Assembly (NCBI GenBank): GCA_013397075.1 | Contig: VWZS01007474.1 | Location: 534,791-598,790 of the forward strand | DNA length: 64,000 bases | Direction: 5' to 3' | Source of the DNA: Rhabdornis inornatus | Lineage: Eukaryota > Chordata > Aves > Passeriformes > Rhabdornithidae | Part shown: positions 45,943-57,560 of the stretch, one piece after another | How the letters are laid out: each line of letters opens with the position of its first letter | Numbering within the stretch: the stretch's first letter is position 1 | The notes under the pieces: generated by a model | Seen by the model: the letters and a program-made list of their open reading frames with translations, nothing else | What the model was told of the DNA's origin: nothing | Database searches by the model: none | Position numbers and translations under genes: made by a program

Positions 45943-48900
45943 TCAGGTCCAAGCTCCTCTTGGGTAGTCCTCTGTAGAACTAATGAGGTCAAAACAAGGA
46001 CCAGCACTGGTTTATAGGCTCTGGAATTAATCTGTTCTGGAATTCATGCTGTTCAGCATGCACAGGCATTGATGGGCTGGGCAGGGGCTTTAGGTAGGGT
46101 TACTCAAATTTGATTTTAGAGCCAGGCAAAGCAGGACACTCAAGGAAGACACTGAGCAGGGGAGCTGCACTGTACCAACTGCACTAATGCAGCCAATAAA
46201 TCCCTTTCAGCACTGAGCAACATTTGAGGCATTAGCAACACATCTGCCTCAAAAAATCTTTACAAGTTAGGGCTTAACTGATACCAACATGGGCAAAAAA
46301 GAAAAGACAGAACTGTAGAGCTCTGTGAGGGGAAGGAACAGCCCAGTGTTGTGCCCTGGCACTGTCATGACTAAAGTGCAGATCAGAGACTGATGCTGTC
46401 ACCCTCCATGCTGGGCTGGTGTGTTGGGGTGGCCCCTGTGTTGGGGTGACCCAGGTGTGACCTAGCCCTGCTCACCCTCCTGCTGCTCCAGCTCCTTGAG
46501 GTGCTGCTGGGCCCATCCCTCCTGCTCCTCCTCCTCTCTCCAGGTGTGCTCTGTTCCCTGTTCAGTGGAAATCAGGTGAGATGGGACAGCCTCAGCAGCC
46601 AGGTGTGTTTTGGGGAGCTCAGCCTACCTGTGCCTGCAGCTCCCTCCTGTGGGCTGTCTGCTGTTCCTCCTCCTGCTCCTTCTCCCAACGAGTCCCTTCC
46701 TTCACCTCCTCGAGTTCTCTGATGAGCTGCTCTCGATACTTAATGGACTCTTCTTGGGCCCGTCTGTTTAACTCCATCTTCTCTTGGATCTGGCGCTGTC
46801 TGCCTGCAAGGACCTGGGCAAAGGGAGGGGATGGAGGGACAAGATGGTTAAACAGTTCCCAGGAAACACACCTGACAAGAAAAAAAATTCCACCCTGGAA
46901 TGGAAGGCTCTTAACTCTCCAGAGGGTGGTGGGTTACAAGTGCAGTGATGGTTTCATTGAAGCAAGGGAGACACATCATCAATACAGACATCACCTCATT
47001 CATCAGGTGATCTCTGGCCACCTTCTCTCTTTCCCATTCTTCTTCCCTCTTCTCCCATATTTTTTTTGCTTCTTCCCTAAGGGAGAGAGGAAGAATTATC
47101 TCTGAGGTTAACCCCCCTGCATACTCCACAGGCACAGAAAAGCTATCCTGTGCTTTAGAGCAGCACTTGGGTTTCTCTTCAGGTTTGTTCCCTGCCAGTT
47201 GGTGTCCCCATCCCACCTGTGCCTCTCAGTGACCCCCTGACCCAGAACATTCAGCACACATGGACTCTTCAGGTGAGGTTCAGAGGTGAGCAGACTCACC
47301 TGAAGATGGTCTCGAGCTCTGCTTCCCTCTCCTTTTCCAGCTGGAGCTGTTCCTCGATGACCCTCTTCATCCAGGCCACGTCTGCCACCGCCCGTTCCCG
47401 CCGCGCGATCTGCCCGCGCTGATCCTCATCTTCTTTCTCCAGGAGGGCTGATAAGATTTGCCTGTCTGCCTCCTGAAGAAAAACCACGAGATTAACAACT
47501 ATCCAACAGCCTTCCAGCCTGTGTGCAGGGCTCCTCTAGGCATTACTGCTGACAGTGTCAACGGTGTGCTCAGCAAGATGTTCCAGTGCTGGTTCCCCAT
47601 GAGCTTTGTGCTCCAGCCCTGTGCACAAGCTGAAGGGGACTCCTGATCTGTAGGAATCAGAGGCAGACACAAATCACACACAAGTTTTTTCACCACACAG
47701 CATCTATAAAGTTTAAATTAATCTCTTACCAGCTCCTCCTGTATCTGCTGTGCTCGTCTCCTTAACTGGACGTCACACTGATGCTTCAAAAAGCGACTGA
47801 AGGAGGAAAAAAGCAGAATTTAAAAAGAAAACAGTACCACGCTGACTCTAAAGCACCACGTCATTGTACAGCAGCACCCAAGGAGGTACATCTGTGACAA
47901 TGAGGAACCTGCTACCAGGAACAAAAACCAGTAACAGCAACAGAGCCTCTGCTCTTTGGCTACTGTGGGCAAAACACCAAAACCCAGATATTTACATCCT
48001 ACCACTGCTACCTGGAATATCTCCTTGTGCCCCAAGTACTGCTGTGGGCATAGGAACAGATTCTATTCAAAACAAGCTCCACTTGGTGTCCTACCCAAGC
48101 TCTTTCTTCCTCCAGTGCTCTTCCATTTGTTTCCTTTCTTCTTCCAAATTCTCCAGCTCCCACTGCTGCTTTAATAAATTCTCTTGTTCCTTTTTCAGCT
48201 TTGTTGCCTAAAAAGGAAAACACAAGCACCAAGAGAGAGTACATCAGAGAGCCACAATATCCCAGAGAGCACGCTTGACCAGAGTTTGTACCCTGTTCTG
48301 CTCCTCTGCAGGCAGGGAAAACCCTCCCTGCAGTGCAAATATGGAGAGGTCAGGTCAGCCTTGCTGTATTTCCAAGTGAAGCAACAAATTCCCTTCTCAA
48401 AAGAGGAGAAAGTCAAGATTACCTTTGTCTCCTGCAATTTCAGTTCTTCTATCTGCTGAAGCAATGTCTCTGCTTGCTGCTTCTCCAGCTGACCCTTCTC
48501 TTCCTCTTGTTTTGTTCTTTCCAGTGCTTCCCCTCGTGCCTTTTCGTGACTCTTCTCTTTGAGTTTGGTCACCTCTTCCTGTCCCAAAGAAAAGAAAACA
48601 GCATTTCAGGTTAGCCTGACACAAAGAAACAACTTCTGGCTCAGAAAATCCACAGAGGAGACTCATGCAAGCTGGATGGCTTTGTTAACAGTGCCCGTCC
48701 TGGCAGCAACTCCCGTGGCACAAGTGTCACCCCTCCACCTGCACAGGCATTTCAGAGTCCTGCCAGTGACCAGAACACCAGAGCTACCCCCATACCTTGT
48801 TTTGTTGTGTTACCTGATCACCCCAAGCCTCTCTCACGTGCTTCCTGTGCAGCTCTGACTCTGCCTGGAGACACAACAGACACAGCAGGGATATCAGTGC

Positions 48901-50749
48901 CAGAGGTTCTGTCCCCCAGGATCTTCCAGGCTCCCCGGCCCTGAAATCTCAGTAGGATCTGCCTCTGCTCAGGTGGGCTCATCTGAGTGTCTGAGGTGCC
49001 CACCAGGTCCTGAGCTGAGGGTCATTGTCACATGGGAAACACCACGGTGACAGAGATACAGGACTGCGATGTTGGAGCAGCATGTGGGTAGAATAAGAAA
49101 TGAGGAAGCACCACAGCACAGCATGTACAGCTGAGATATTAAGATTTATATTTTTTATATTATTTATATTTTATGCACCTGAGGTATTTACATTGTGAAC
49201 TCTGAAAATTTGCTCAGAGTCTGAACAGATTTCTGACTTTTAAAAATACAGCTTTGAGAGAGCTTCTTAAAACTATTTAAACTTAAACCCTTTCATTTCT
49301 TTGCCTTTTGTTTATGAGAACTTGGGGCAGTTGCTGTGATGCGAGATGAGTGACAACAGTAGAGATATGATGACTTCCAAGTTAAAAACTGGTTTAATAA
49401 ATACAAGGCAGCAGGGACTCAAGAGAAAGCAACATCACCTCTCGGAGCTGCGCGTTGTTTTTGTTCCAGCGCTCGTGCAGCAGCGGCTCAGCAAACTGGG
49501 AACACAGAACTGGGTCAGGTCAGGATCCGGGAGTGCTCAGCATCCCAAACCCCGCAGAGGCTGACAGCGGTTCAGGTGGCAACTCCAGCAAGTCCCGCCG
49601 GTACAGCTGAAGCACGGGACAAGCCCCGGGATGCGGGACGAGCACGGCCGGGCCGCTCCCTCACCTTCCTCCCGCACTCTCCGGGGCCGTCCCGCAGCTC
49701 CTGGTTCCGCATGCCGCCCCGCCGCCGCTCCCGCAGCTCCGCCGCCAGCGCCGCCTCCTCCTCTCCCAGCAGCCGCCCCANNNNNNNNNNNNNNNNNNNN
49801 NNNNNNNNNNNNNNNNNNNNNNNNNNNNNNNNNNNNNNNNNNNNNNNNNNNNNNNNNNNNNNNNNNNNNNNNNNNNNNNNNNNNNNNNNNNNNNNNNNNN
49901 NNNNNNNNNNNNNNNNNNNNNNNNNNNNNNNNNNNNNNNNNNNNNNNNNNNNNNNNNNNNNNNNNNNNNNNNNNNNNNNNNNNNNNNNNNNNNNNNNNNN
50001 NNNNNNNNNNNNNNNNNNNNNNNNNNNNNNNNNNNNNNNNNNNNNNNNNNNNNNNNNNNNNNNNNNNNNNNNNNNNNNNNNNNNNNNNNNNNNNNNNNNN
50101 NNNNNNNNNNNNNNNNNNNNNNNNNNNNNNNNNNNNNNNNNNNNNNNNNNNNNNNNNNNNNNNNNNNNNNNNNNNNNNNNNNNNNNNNNNNNNNNNNNNN
50201 NNNNNNNNNNNNNNNNNNNNNNNNNNNNNNNNNNNNNNNNNNNNNNNNNNNNNNNNNNNNNNNNNNNNNNNNNNNNNNNNNNNNNNNNNNNNNNNNNNNN
50301 NNNNNNNNNNNNNNNNNNNNNNNNNNNNNNNNNNNNNNNNNNNNNNNNNNNNNNNNNNNNNNNNNNNNNNNNNNNNNNNNNNNNNNNNNNNNNNNNNNNN
50401 NNNNNNNNNNNNNNNNNNNNNNNNNNNNNNNNNNNNNNNNNNNNNNNNNNNNNNNNNNNNNNNNNNNNNNNNNNNNNNNNNNNNNNNNNNNNCCGCGCCG
50501 CCGCCGCGCTGCCGCACACACCGGCAGTCAGCGGGACCCCGGCACCGCCCCGGGACCCGCCGGACCGCGGCCGTACCTGGGCGGAGGGACGCGGGGCTCG
50601 CTCCACCGCGCCTGCAGGGAGCAGCAGGCGGCGGCGCGGGCGAAGGCGCGGCTGGTGCTCTCCCACTGCTGCCGGCTGCGCGCCTCCAGCTCCCGCCGCT
50701 CGGCCGCCCTGCGCTCCGCGCCGCGGCCCCACCGCGGCCACAGCGACAT
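45943..50749 (-). CDS. TCHP: TCHP, trichoplein keratin filament-binding protein (interrupted by assembly gap)
   Basis: Minus-strand exons: 50577-50749 (ATG at 50749), then the gap, 49666-49780 (its 5' part lost in the gap), 49439-49495, 48814-48858, 48423-48578, 48095-48207, 47730-47796, 47300-47472, 46995-47076, 46628-46813, 46476-46557 and 45943-45971 (TGA). Phases agree across every join outside the gap. The product is a near-continuous Glu/Arg/Lys/Gln coiled coil with trichoplein landmarks: RSRQQWESTSR near the start, LLHERWNKNN, KARGEALERTKQEEEKGQLE, DVAWMKRVIEEQLQLEKERE and AGRQRQIQEKMELNRRAQEE. Family role: binds keratin 8/18 filaments at desmosomes and acts at centrioles, where it restrains ciliogenesis through Aurora A. 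The C-terminus is short (EDYPRGAWT), whereas human ends in a Tyr/Pro-rich tail finishing AWN. That last exon is inferred from phase and its AWT ending, so it is less certain than the rest. Confidence 0.92.
49781..50492. other. Assembly gap, 712 N
   Basis: A run of N in GC-rich sequence inside TCHP. It removes the 5' part of one exon and probably one further exon of the N-terminal coiled coil. Reading frames of more than 280 residues spanning the gap are artefacts of untranslated X. Confidence 0.99.
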
Positions 50750-52012
50750 GGCAACGCGCCGGCAGCGACGGGTCCCACCGAGGGACACGGCGAGACGAGC
50801 TCCGCGAGCACGGAGGGAGGCGGGGACGGGCGGAGGGAGGCGGGAAGAGAGGAGGACGAGCAGGGAGGAAGATGGAGCGACGGAGGGGGATGGTTTCGGT
50901 TCGGTTCGGTTCGGTCCGACCCGCCCCGGCGGTACCGCCGTATTCCGGGCGCTCGCCGGATGTGCGGGTGCAGCCGCAGCCGGGCGCGTTGCTGCTGTGG
51001 CGGCTCGGAGCCCGCAGCACCGCGCGGTTTGTGGCGCTGTAAATATTTCAGGGGTTAAAGGTTTCTGTTTCTGCCCGCCTTGGCACGGCACCAGCGCGGC
51101 ACCGCCCGCAGCGAACCCAAGCGGACCGGCCGCTGCGTGACCCGGCACAGGCCGGGCACCGGCGGAGGGGCTCAGGGCATCCCGAAGCGGGCTAGGCACC
51201 ACGGAAGAGACTCCGGGCACCCCGAGGAGGGCTCAGGGCACCACGCGAGAGACTCCGGGAATGCCGGAACGGGCTCCGGGCATCCCGAGAGAGCCTCCGG
51301 GCATCCCGAGAAGGGCTCAGGGCATCCCGGAATGGGCTGGGTACTACGGGAGAGACTCCGGACACGCCGGAACGGGCTCTGGGCATCCCGGGATAGGCTC
51401 CGAGCACCCAGGGGTGGGCTCAGGGCACCGCAGACACCACGGAGCTGGCTCCTGGCACCCCGGGAGGGGCTCCGGGCACCACGGGAGTGTGGCAGCGGGG
51501 AGGGAGCTGGCACCAGCCGGCAGTCCCCGCCGGTGACCGGCAGCTCCCCGCACCCGCCCTGCCAGCTACCGATCGCTATCGCCCCACGACTTGTTTTTCC
51601 AGAATAACCAGTTAAAAACACCGTATTTGGGGCCCTGTCACCGGCAAGTCCGCTCCCCACACAACGGACGCGCTGAGCCTTCCTCCGCTCCCACCCCTTC
51701 TTCACCTCTCCGTATCCCCGCTCGGTGTCATTTTCCCACCCAACCCCTCACTGAGGTGTTTCATCACTCCCGCGCGTCGAGGTTTGTTTTCCATCTGTTC
51801 CCTATAAAATATTTATGTCCCGTGAATAATTAATGCCGACCCGCCCGGCCCGGGGTCCCGGGCACGGCCAGGCCCGAGCCTGAGGGGGCGGTGGGGGCGT
51901 GGCCTCCCCTCGGGCTGCAGGTCCCGCCNGCGCTGCCGGGTCGGCCCCCGCTGCCTTCAGACCCCCTCAGCCGGGGAGCGGTGAGGGGGAAAGCGGGGGT
52001 GGTACGCTGGTC
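50750..52012. promoter_or_regulatory. Head-to-head promoter region of TCHP (-) and GLTP (+)
   Basis: The TCHP and GLTP start codons are 1263 bases apart on opposite strands. Both ends are CpG-rich. A (TTCGG)n run sits at about 50895-50915, a 21-bp minisatellite fills 51160-51490, and one N lies at 51930. An AT-rich stretch (51800-51835) containing TATAAAATATTTAT separates the two GC-rich halves, so these may be two promoters rather than one. I see no coding exon between the two genes. Confidence 0.6.
51160..51490. repeat. Minisatellite, 21-bp period, about 15 imperfect copies
   Basis: Units of the form GGCTCCGGGCATCCCGAGAGA recur with substitutions; the clearest run is 51270-51345. Because 21 is a multiple of three, long repetitive reading frames (Gly/His/Arg or Pro/Cys/Ser-rich) appear on both strands, and I regard them as non-coding. 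Confidence 0.9.
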
Positions 52013-54156
52013 ATGGCGCTGCTGCTGGAACACGAGTTCAAGCCGCTGCCGGCTGATAAGCAGATCGAGACTTTGCCCTTCCTGGAGGCCGTGGCGCACC
52101 TGCCGCCGTTCTTCGGTGAGACCGGGGTGGCTGGGGCTGGGAGATGCGGGCTGGGACCAGGCCTGCTGTGGGCTCAGCCGCTCCGGGGTGCCCCCTCCCC
52201 AGTTCTGGATGTGACCCCCCTACCTGATCCAGGACTCCCGCCGTGCTTGGCTGTTCTGCCAGAGCCGGGGTTGCATCACGATCCTGTCAAACCTGCCGAG
52301 CAGCCCCCTTGGGAAGCGTCCTGCGGTCCCCTGGAGCGCCCCATCCAGAGGCATCGTCCGGGGCAGGAGCTGCCATCCCACCCATGGATCCCACATGGGT
52401 GTCGGGACATGGGTGGGCGTCGGCGTGGCCGCCCCCGTGGCACAGTGTGCCCGCTGCCCTCCACAATGTCAGCTATTGTGTGGCGGCTCGGTGGCAGCCC
52501 CGGAAGGGCAGGATATGGGGCTGCCTGCCTGCGGACGGGCAGTGTCCGGTGCCGGTCAGGCTGTTCCAGGACGTTCTGCCAGAGCTGTGTCCCGGAGCCA
52601 GGGGGATTGGAGGTCACTGGTGGGGCCGCAGTAGGTGGCAGGGCTGTCCCAAGGGCCAACAGCCGTGTACGAAGTTCAGAGATCCTTTTCTAGTTTTGCT
52701 AGCGTGTCTCAGTGCCCGGGCTGTGCATTGTTGGTTATGGGAAGTCTGTGGTGTCGTCTGTGTTACCAGTGTCTGAGTGTTCTCCCTCCCTGTCTCCACA
52801 GATTGCCTGGGGACTCCCATTGTCTACTCACCTGTCAAAGCAGACCTGAGTGGAAATATCAAGGTAGGAAGGGACTCAGGAGGGCTCAGAGAGGAGAATC
52901 CCTGGGGAGAGATGCTGTGGGAGTGGCAGCTTTTCTTCCCACTGAGACTTTGGGCTCAGCGGTGGCTCCTCCAGTCACAAGTTTATTCCCAGGGCTCCTG
53001 CCCAAAGTCCCTGCTCCTGGAAGCCAACCCCCTTTTCTGCCCTCAGAAAATCCGGGCGGTTTATGACTCCAACCCTGCCAAGTTCAAAACGCTGCAGAAC
53101 ATCCTGGAGGTGGAGAAGGAGCTGCATGGCTCAGCCTGGCCCAAGACAGGCGCGACGCTGGCGCTGATGTGGTTGAAAAGGTGACTCACGGCGTCGGGAG
53201 CTGCTCTGGCTGTGTCCCGGCATGTGGGGAGCTGGAGAATGCCAAATGGAGGCTGTGTGTGCTGGGCTGGTCCCTGTGGGCTGGGGCTGGGCAGTGTGGG
53301 GAGCACAGCTTTTGGGAACCCCCTCCTCAAATCTCCCCCCTGGGAATGCACAGGGGAATTCAACCTCGGAGCGTGAGCCCACAAGTTGGACAGGTCAGGA
53401 CCCTGCAGGATCCACGGGGCTGCACCTGACCGTGCCCAGCTCAGCCCTCAGCCTCACCTGGGAGTTCCATGTCCTGCCCTGGGGGCTCCATCCAGCCCTT
53501 CTCTCTCTTTCCTGGATGGACACACAGGGACAGGCATCAGCTCTGCAAGAGGGATGCACTGCCAGGACTGTGGGTTTTTGGGATGCTTGGAAACACCAGG
53601 CTGGAAGCTGGGAAGCAACACCGACTTCCCTGAGCTCAACACCTCTGCTCTTCTCCCAGGGGTCTGAAATTCATTCTGGTGTTGCTGCAGAGCATCTCTG
53701 ACGGCGAGAGGGATGAGGAGCATCCCAACCTCATCCGAGTGAACGCCTTGAAGGCTTATGAGATCGCACTGAAGAAATACCACGGCTGGATGCTGCAGAA
53801 GCTCTTCACGGTGAGCATTCCCTCCCTCTCCAAGCATCCAACCATTATCCATAAAGCTGTTCCCATTCCCTGACAAGTGTCCAGAGACCCCACAGTGTTG
53901 GCACATGGGAACAGCCCAACCCATGATCTCTGTTGGGTTTGTGGGAGTGAAACAGCCTCTCTCTGTTTTATAGGGCTCAGTCTACGCTCTTCCCTACAAA
54001 TCCGATTTGCTGAAGGCCTTGGAGAAGGGTAAAGAAGTCAAGGAAGAGGAAAGCATAGAAAAAATCCACCAGTTTCTCACGAGGGTCACTCCAATCCTGG
54101 ATGCAATTTATGAGATGTACACGAAGATGAACGCTGAGCTGAGCTACAAAGCCTGA
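52013..54156 (+). CDS. GLTP: GLTP, glycolipid transfer protein
   Basis: Five exons, 52013-52115, 52802-52863, 53047-53180, 53660-53810 and 53974-54156 (TGA at 54154), join in frame to 210 residues against 209 in human. The all-helical GLTP fold is recognisable from end to end. It starts MALLLEHEFKPLPADKQIET. The headgroup site has ADLSGNIKK, giving Asp49, Asn53 and Lys56 (human 48, 52, 55, shifted by a one-residue insertion), then the stacking Trp97 in SAWPKTGATLALMWLKRGL and His141 in KKYHGW. It ends YEMYTKMNAELSYKA. All glycolipid-binding residues I know of are kept. Role: cytosolic transfer of glycosphingolipids between membranes, with VAP-linked ER contact in mammals. It shares its upstream region with TCHP. 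Confidence 0.97.
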
Positions 54157-54340
54157 AGCTGGCACAGGATTGGCACAGATTAAATAACGTGTGATGGGTG
54201 TTACCTATGTCTTCAGCACTGAGGCAGCTGGGGCGGTTGCCAGCTCTCCAGTGACTTCGATTCCTGTCTGGATCTGCAGTGGATAACGTCTTTTCTAACC
54301 AAAAAAATAACAGTAATTAACTTTCTATTAAGAATATGGC

Positions 54341-54346
54341 AATAAA
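54341..54346 (+). terminator. Polyadenylation signal AATAAA, GLTP
   Basis: AATAAA 185 bases after the GLTP stop. A second AATAAA lies at 54707-54712, so alternative polyadenylation with a short and a longer 3' UTR is possible. Confidence 0.55.
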
Positions 54347-55014
54347 ACAATTGTGGGTGTCACCCTCGGATTTCCCAAGAGGAAAAACAAGCGATTCTAG
54401 TCCCAGCTCTCGGATTCCTGCCTTCAGTGGGGCAGGGAATGAAGTGTCCTGCTGATGGATGAAGTGGCACTCGGACTGTGCCTGGAACCCACCGATGGGC
54501 ACCTCGTATTGATTGGCACTGGATTGTCCAGAATGATGCCCGTGCTGGAGGAGCTGATGACTCTCCTGGGTGACCCCAACTCCTCCAGTGCTGGTGTAGG
54601 ATCGAGCCCCTCCTCCAGGATTCGGAAACCAGGGAGTGTCCCCGTGGTGTTTGCGGTGCCTTATGAGCCCCCCCTCGCCTCCCGAGCCCCGGCGGGAGCA
54701 GCAATTAATAAAAACTGACAGTACCCGTGGCCTGGGAGCCTCATTCAGGGCTGCTCATGGGGGCTGTGTCAGGAAGGGCTTCTGGGGGAGACTGTTTGAG
54801 GGAACGTGTTTTGGTTTTTTTTTCCTGGGGGAGCTGTCTTCAGGAGGGTTTTGAGGAGGATGTTTTAAGGAGGGTGTTTTGAAGCTGTGTCCTGGGGGAG
54901 CTGTTTTCAGGGGGGTTTTTGGAGCTGTTCTTTGGGAGGCCTGTGTCAGAGACGTTTTTCCTGGGAGCTTATTTTTTGAAGGGTATTTTGGGACTGTTTC
55001 TTGTGGGCTGTTTT

Positions 55015-55260
55015 GTGGCCGGTGTTCCCGGGGGATTGCCCGGGAGCGGCCCGGGGGCGGGTCCCGGTGCCGCCTCCGCCGCTGGAGGAGCCGGGGCCGG
55101 GGCGGGGAGGGGCCGCTCTGGGGACCGGCCCCGGGCGACTCGGCGGCGCCGGAGCCTGCGGGACTTTCCAGGGGACCTTTGGCGGTACGGAGCCGGGGGA
55201 GCGGGCAACGGGAGGGACGCGACCGGCAGTGGGACTGGCCGGGACACGGGGAGCGGGGCT
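55015..55260 (+). promoter_or_regulatory. CpG island, candidate TRPV4 promoter and non-coding first exon
   Basis: Dense CpG sequence with several GGGGCGGG or CCGGGG boxes, and a possible donor GTACGG at 55185 after TTTGGCG. Mammalian TRPV4 has an untranslated first exon well upstream of the ATG exon, and this island is the best candidate for it. No transcript evidence is available. Confidence 0.45.
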
Positions 55261-56292
55261 GGATGAAGCCTCCGGTACGGGGACATGGAAACTGGGGCAG
55301 GATGGAGCTCTCCGGGCAGTACCCGGGGACCGGGGCAGGATGGAGACCCCAGGTGAGGCCAGGGTCGAGGGCTGAGCTGGGCAGGGCCAGGTGGACCCTT
55401 ATGGATGCCCCAGCACTGTCCAGGCAGCCTGGGGACTCACGATCTGAGATTGAGGTGCTGGGGGGGTTCCCAGGTGGAGCTTTGAGGAGGGGGCTCCCAC
55501 CGGCTCCGAACCCCCCATGCTGCCCACACCGAGCTCCTGGCTGCTGCCGAGGTGAGCACGGGCCCAGCAGTGAGGTGAATTTGGGAAGCAGCTGCATCGC
55601 TCCGGATGAGGATTTCCGACAAGAACCCCCTGTGGTTTCAGTGATTCACTGCCACCGGATCACCCTTTAATGTCGTGGGACACCCTCCCTGCCGCCCACC
55701 CGCTGTTGGTGACAGCGTCCGTGCTCCAGTGGTGGGCTGGAGTGGGCGCTGACTGGGGACACTGGTCCAACTGGGAGGTACCTTGGTGGGAAGCTGGGAA
55801 GAGGTGGGAGCACAGGTGGGGTTTATGTTGGATGTGAAGAGCTGTGCCTTGACTCAGTTATTCCATGAGGTGAGGAAGTCTGAAAAATCCAAACCCAAAT
55901 AACTTAACGGGCCAAATCAAACCCCTGTGACAGCACCTTTCCTGGCAGTGCCCGGGCTGACGGCACCAGCCCCGAGTCCCTCATTTCCCACACAAGCGTC
56001 AGTCCTGGCTGGTGACAGCAGGTGTGTGACAGCCTGTGCCGTGTCCAGCTTTTCCCTAAAGCTGCACTTTTCCAGATCCCAGCCCAGTTTGGACGGGTCA
56101 GGTGCTCCATCCCCATTCCCAGCTCGCAGGATCCATGGCTTGGCAATTCCCTCTTCTACATTGTCCAAGGTCAAACCGACCATGCGAGGGCCCCTGTTTG
56201 CATGGGGTCGGGATGTGGGACCTGCGGGCTTTGGCGGGTGCTTGTGGAATTTCTTGAAGAGATGGGGATGGCAGGAAAGTCAGCAGAGAGGA

Positions 56293-56446
56293 GGAACTGT
56301 CAGCTGTGTCCCCCAGGGCTTCACTGTCCTTTCTGGGTGTCCCCCAAGGGCTGTGCCATCCCTGCTGGGTGTCCCCCAGGGCTGCACTGTCCCCACTGAG
56401 TGTCCCCCGAGGCTGCACCAGCCCCACTGGCTGTCCCCCAGGGTGG
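56293..56446. repeat. Minisatellite, about 36-bp period, about 4 copies
   Basis: Repeated GTGTCCCCCAGGGCTGCACT-type units with substitutions and small indels, upstream of TRPV4. Antisense frames show a corresponding 'QPWGTP' periodicity. Confidence 0.85.
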
Positions 56447-57560
56447 CAGGGAGAAGGGGACCCTGCCTGGGCCTTCTCCCTGTCACTGCAGGTTTTGGGG
56501 CTGTTTGCCACCCTCATCCCCCGTGCCCACGGGAGCCCCGCGTGGCTGCCAGGACCTGCTGCCTCATTCGAGCCCTTTCCCCGGCTGGGCTGCCCTCCCG
56601 ACAGGGCGCAGCCTGCCACTGTGGCTTGTCGCACAGAGCTGCAGCCCAGCACAAAATGACACGTTTCCCGCTGCTTTTTCTGTCCCGGCAGGGCTGAGCT
56701 CCCCGCAGGCGGGAGCTGTGCTGAGCCCTGACGCTGCTACGTTTCGCCGGAGGGTTTTTGTTGAAAGCGGGGCTGGGGAAGTGCCTGAGGACAGTCACCT
56801 GTCCGTGTCCTGGACGTGGCGGGCAGCACACGGTGACACGGTACAGTGCTCGGCTGGCTGCGCTCATAGCACGTCTCTCCTTCATCTCCACGTCCCTCTG
56901 GGCAACCTGAACCCGTAATTTCTTGTCCCAGCCGCTGCTCCTGCCCTCTCGAGGGCTGCAGCCTCCCCCGTGCCGCGCCCGTCCCCTCCCGGTGCCCAGA
57001 TCCGGGTCCCACCGAGCCCCCCTGGGTTGTGGAGCATCAGGAGCAGCCCTGGCCCCGCTCCCAGCCCTGCTGCGGTGGCAGCTCCTGCTGCCTCTGGGCG
57101 CTTCCCTGGACGCTTCCTTGGATGTGGGGAGTATCCCAAGGAATGTTTTCTTTCCTTGGGCGGCAGATCGCAGCGCACAGGGTCTGCTCTGTGCCCTGTC
57201 CTGGGCTGCACCCCGGCTGACCGCAGCGGGGCCGGGCTCGCCCTCGCCCAGCTCGGCAGCGCCGCAGCCGGAGGGGCCCCTGCAGACCTGAGGGGTCCCC
57301 GCAGCGGATAGGTGGGTGCCGAGGAGAGCCGGGACAAGGTAGGACAATCCGGGAGACTCTGAGCTAACGGGGGTCCCGCCGGCCCCAACCTCTTCCAGGG
57401 CGGGACCTGTTCCGCCGCAGGGCTCGATGCCCCGGGGAAAGGACGGGGAGGGTCTTTCGGGGGTGACACGGAGTTTTCCTCTGCCAGGCCTCCTGCTCTC
57501 GTGGAAGGGGTCACAGCCAGCCAGGCAGGTCAGTCGTGCCCGTCCCTCCGGGCAGGGACC

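Larger units (their letters stand above)
54713..57560. other. GLTP-TRPV4 intergenic region and TRPV4 5' UTR
   Basis: It begins with a G/T-rich degenerate repeat (about 54770-55015, units with 'gggggagctgttttcagg'), followed by a CpG island, a T/G-rich segment, a 36-bp-type minisatellite, and GC-rich sequence leading to the TRPV4 start codon. No coding exon was found. Long antisense frames from about 56500 to 57890 reflect high GC and the absence of AT-rich stops. Confidence 0.6.

Noticed and set aside
49537..51058. Open frames of 280-490 residues on both strands
   Set aside because: They exist only because 712 N are translated as X; the real content is TCHP exons on the minus strand.
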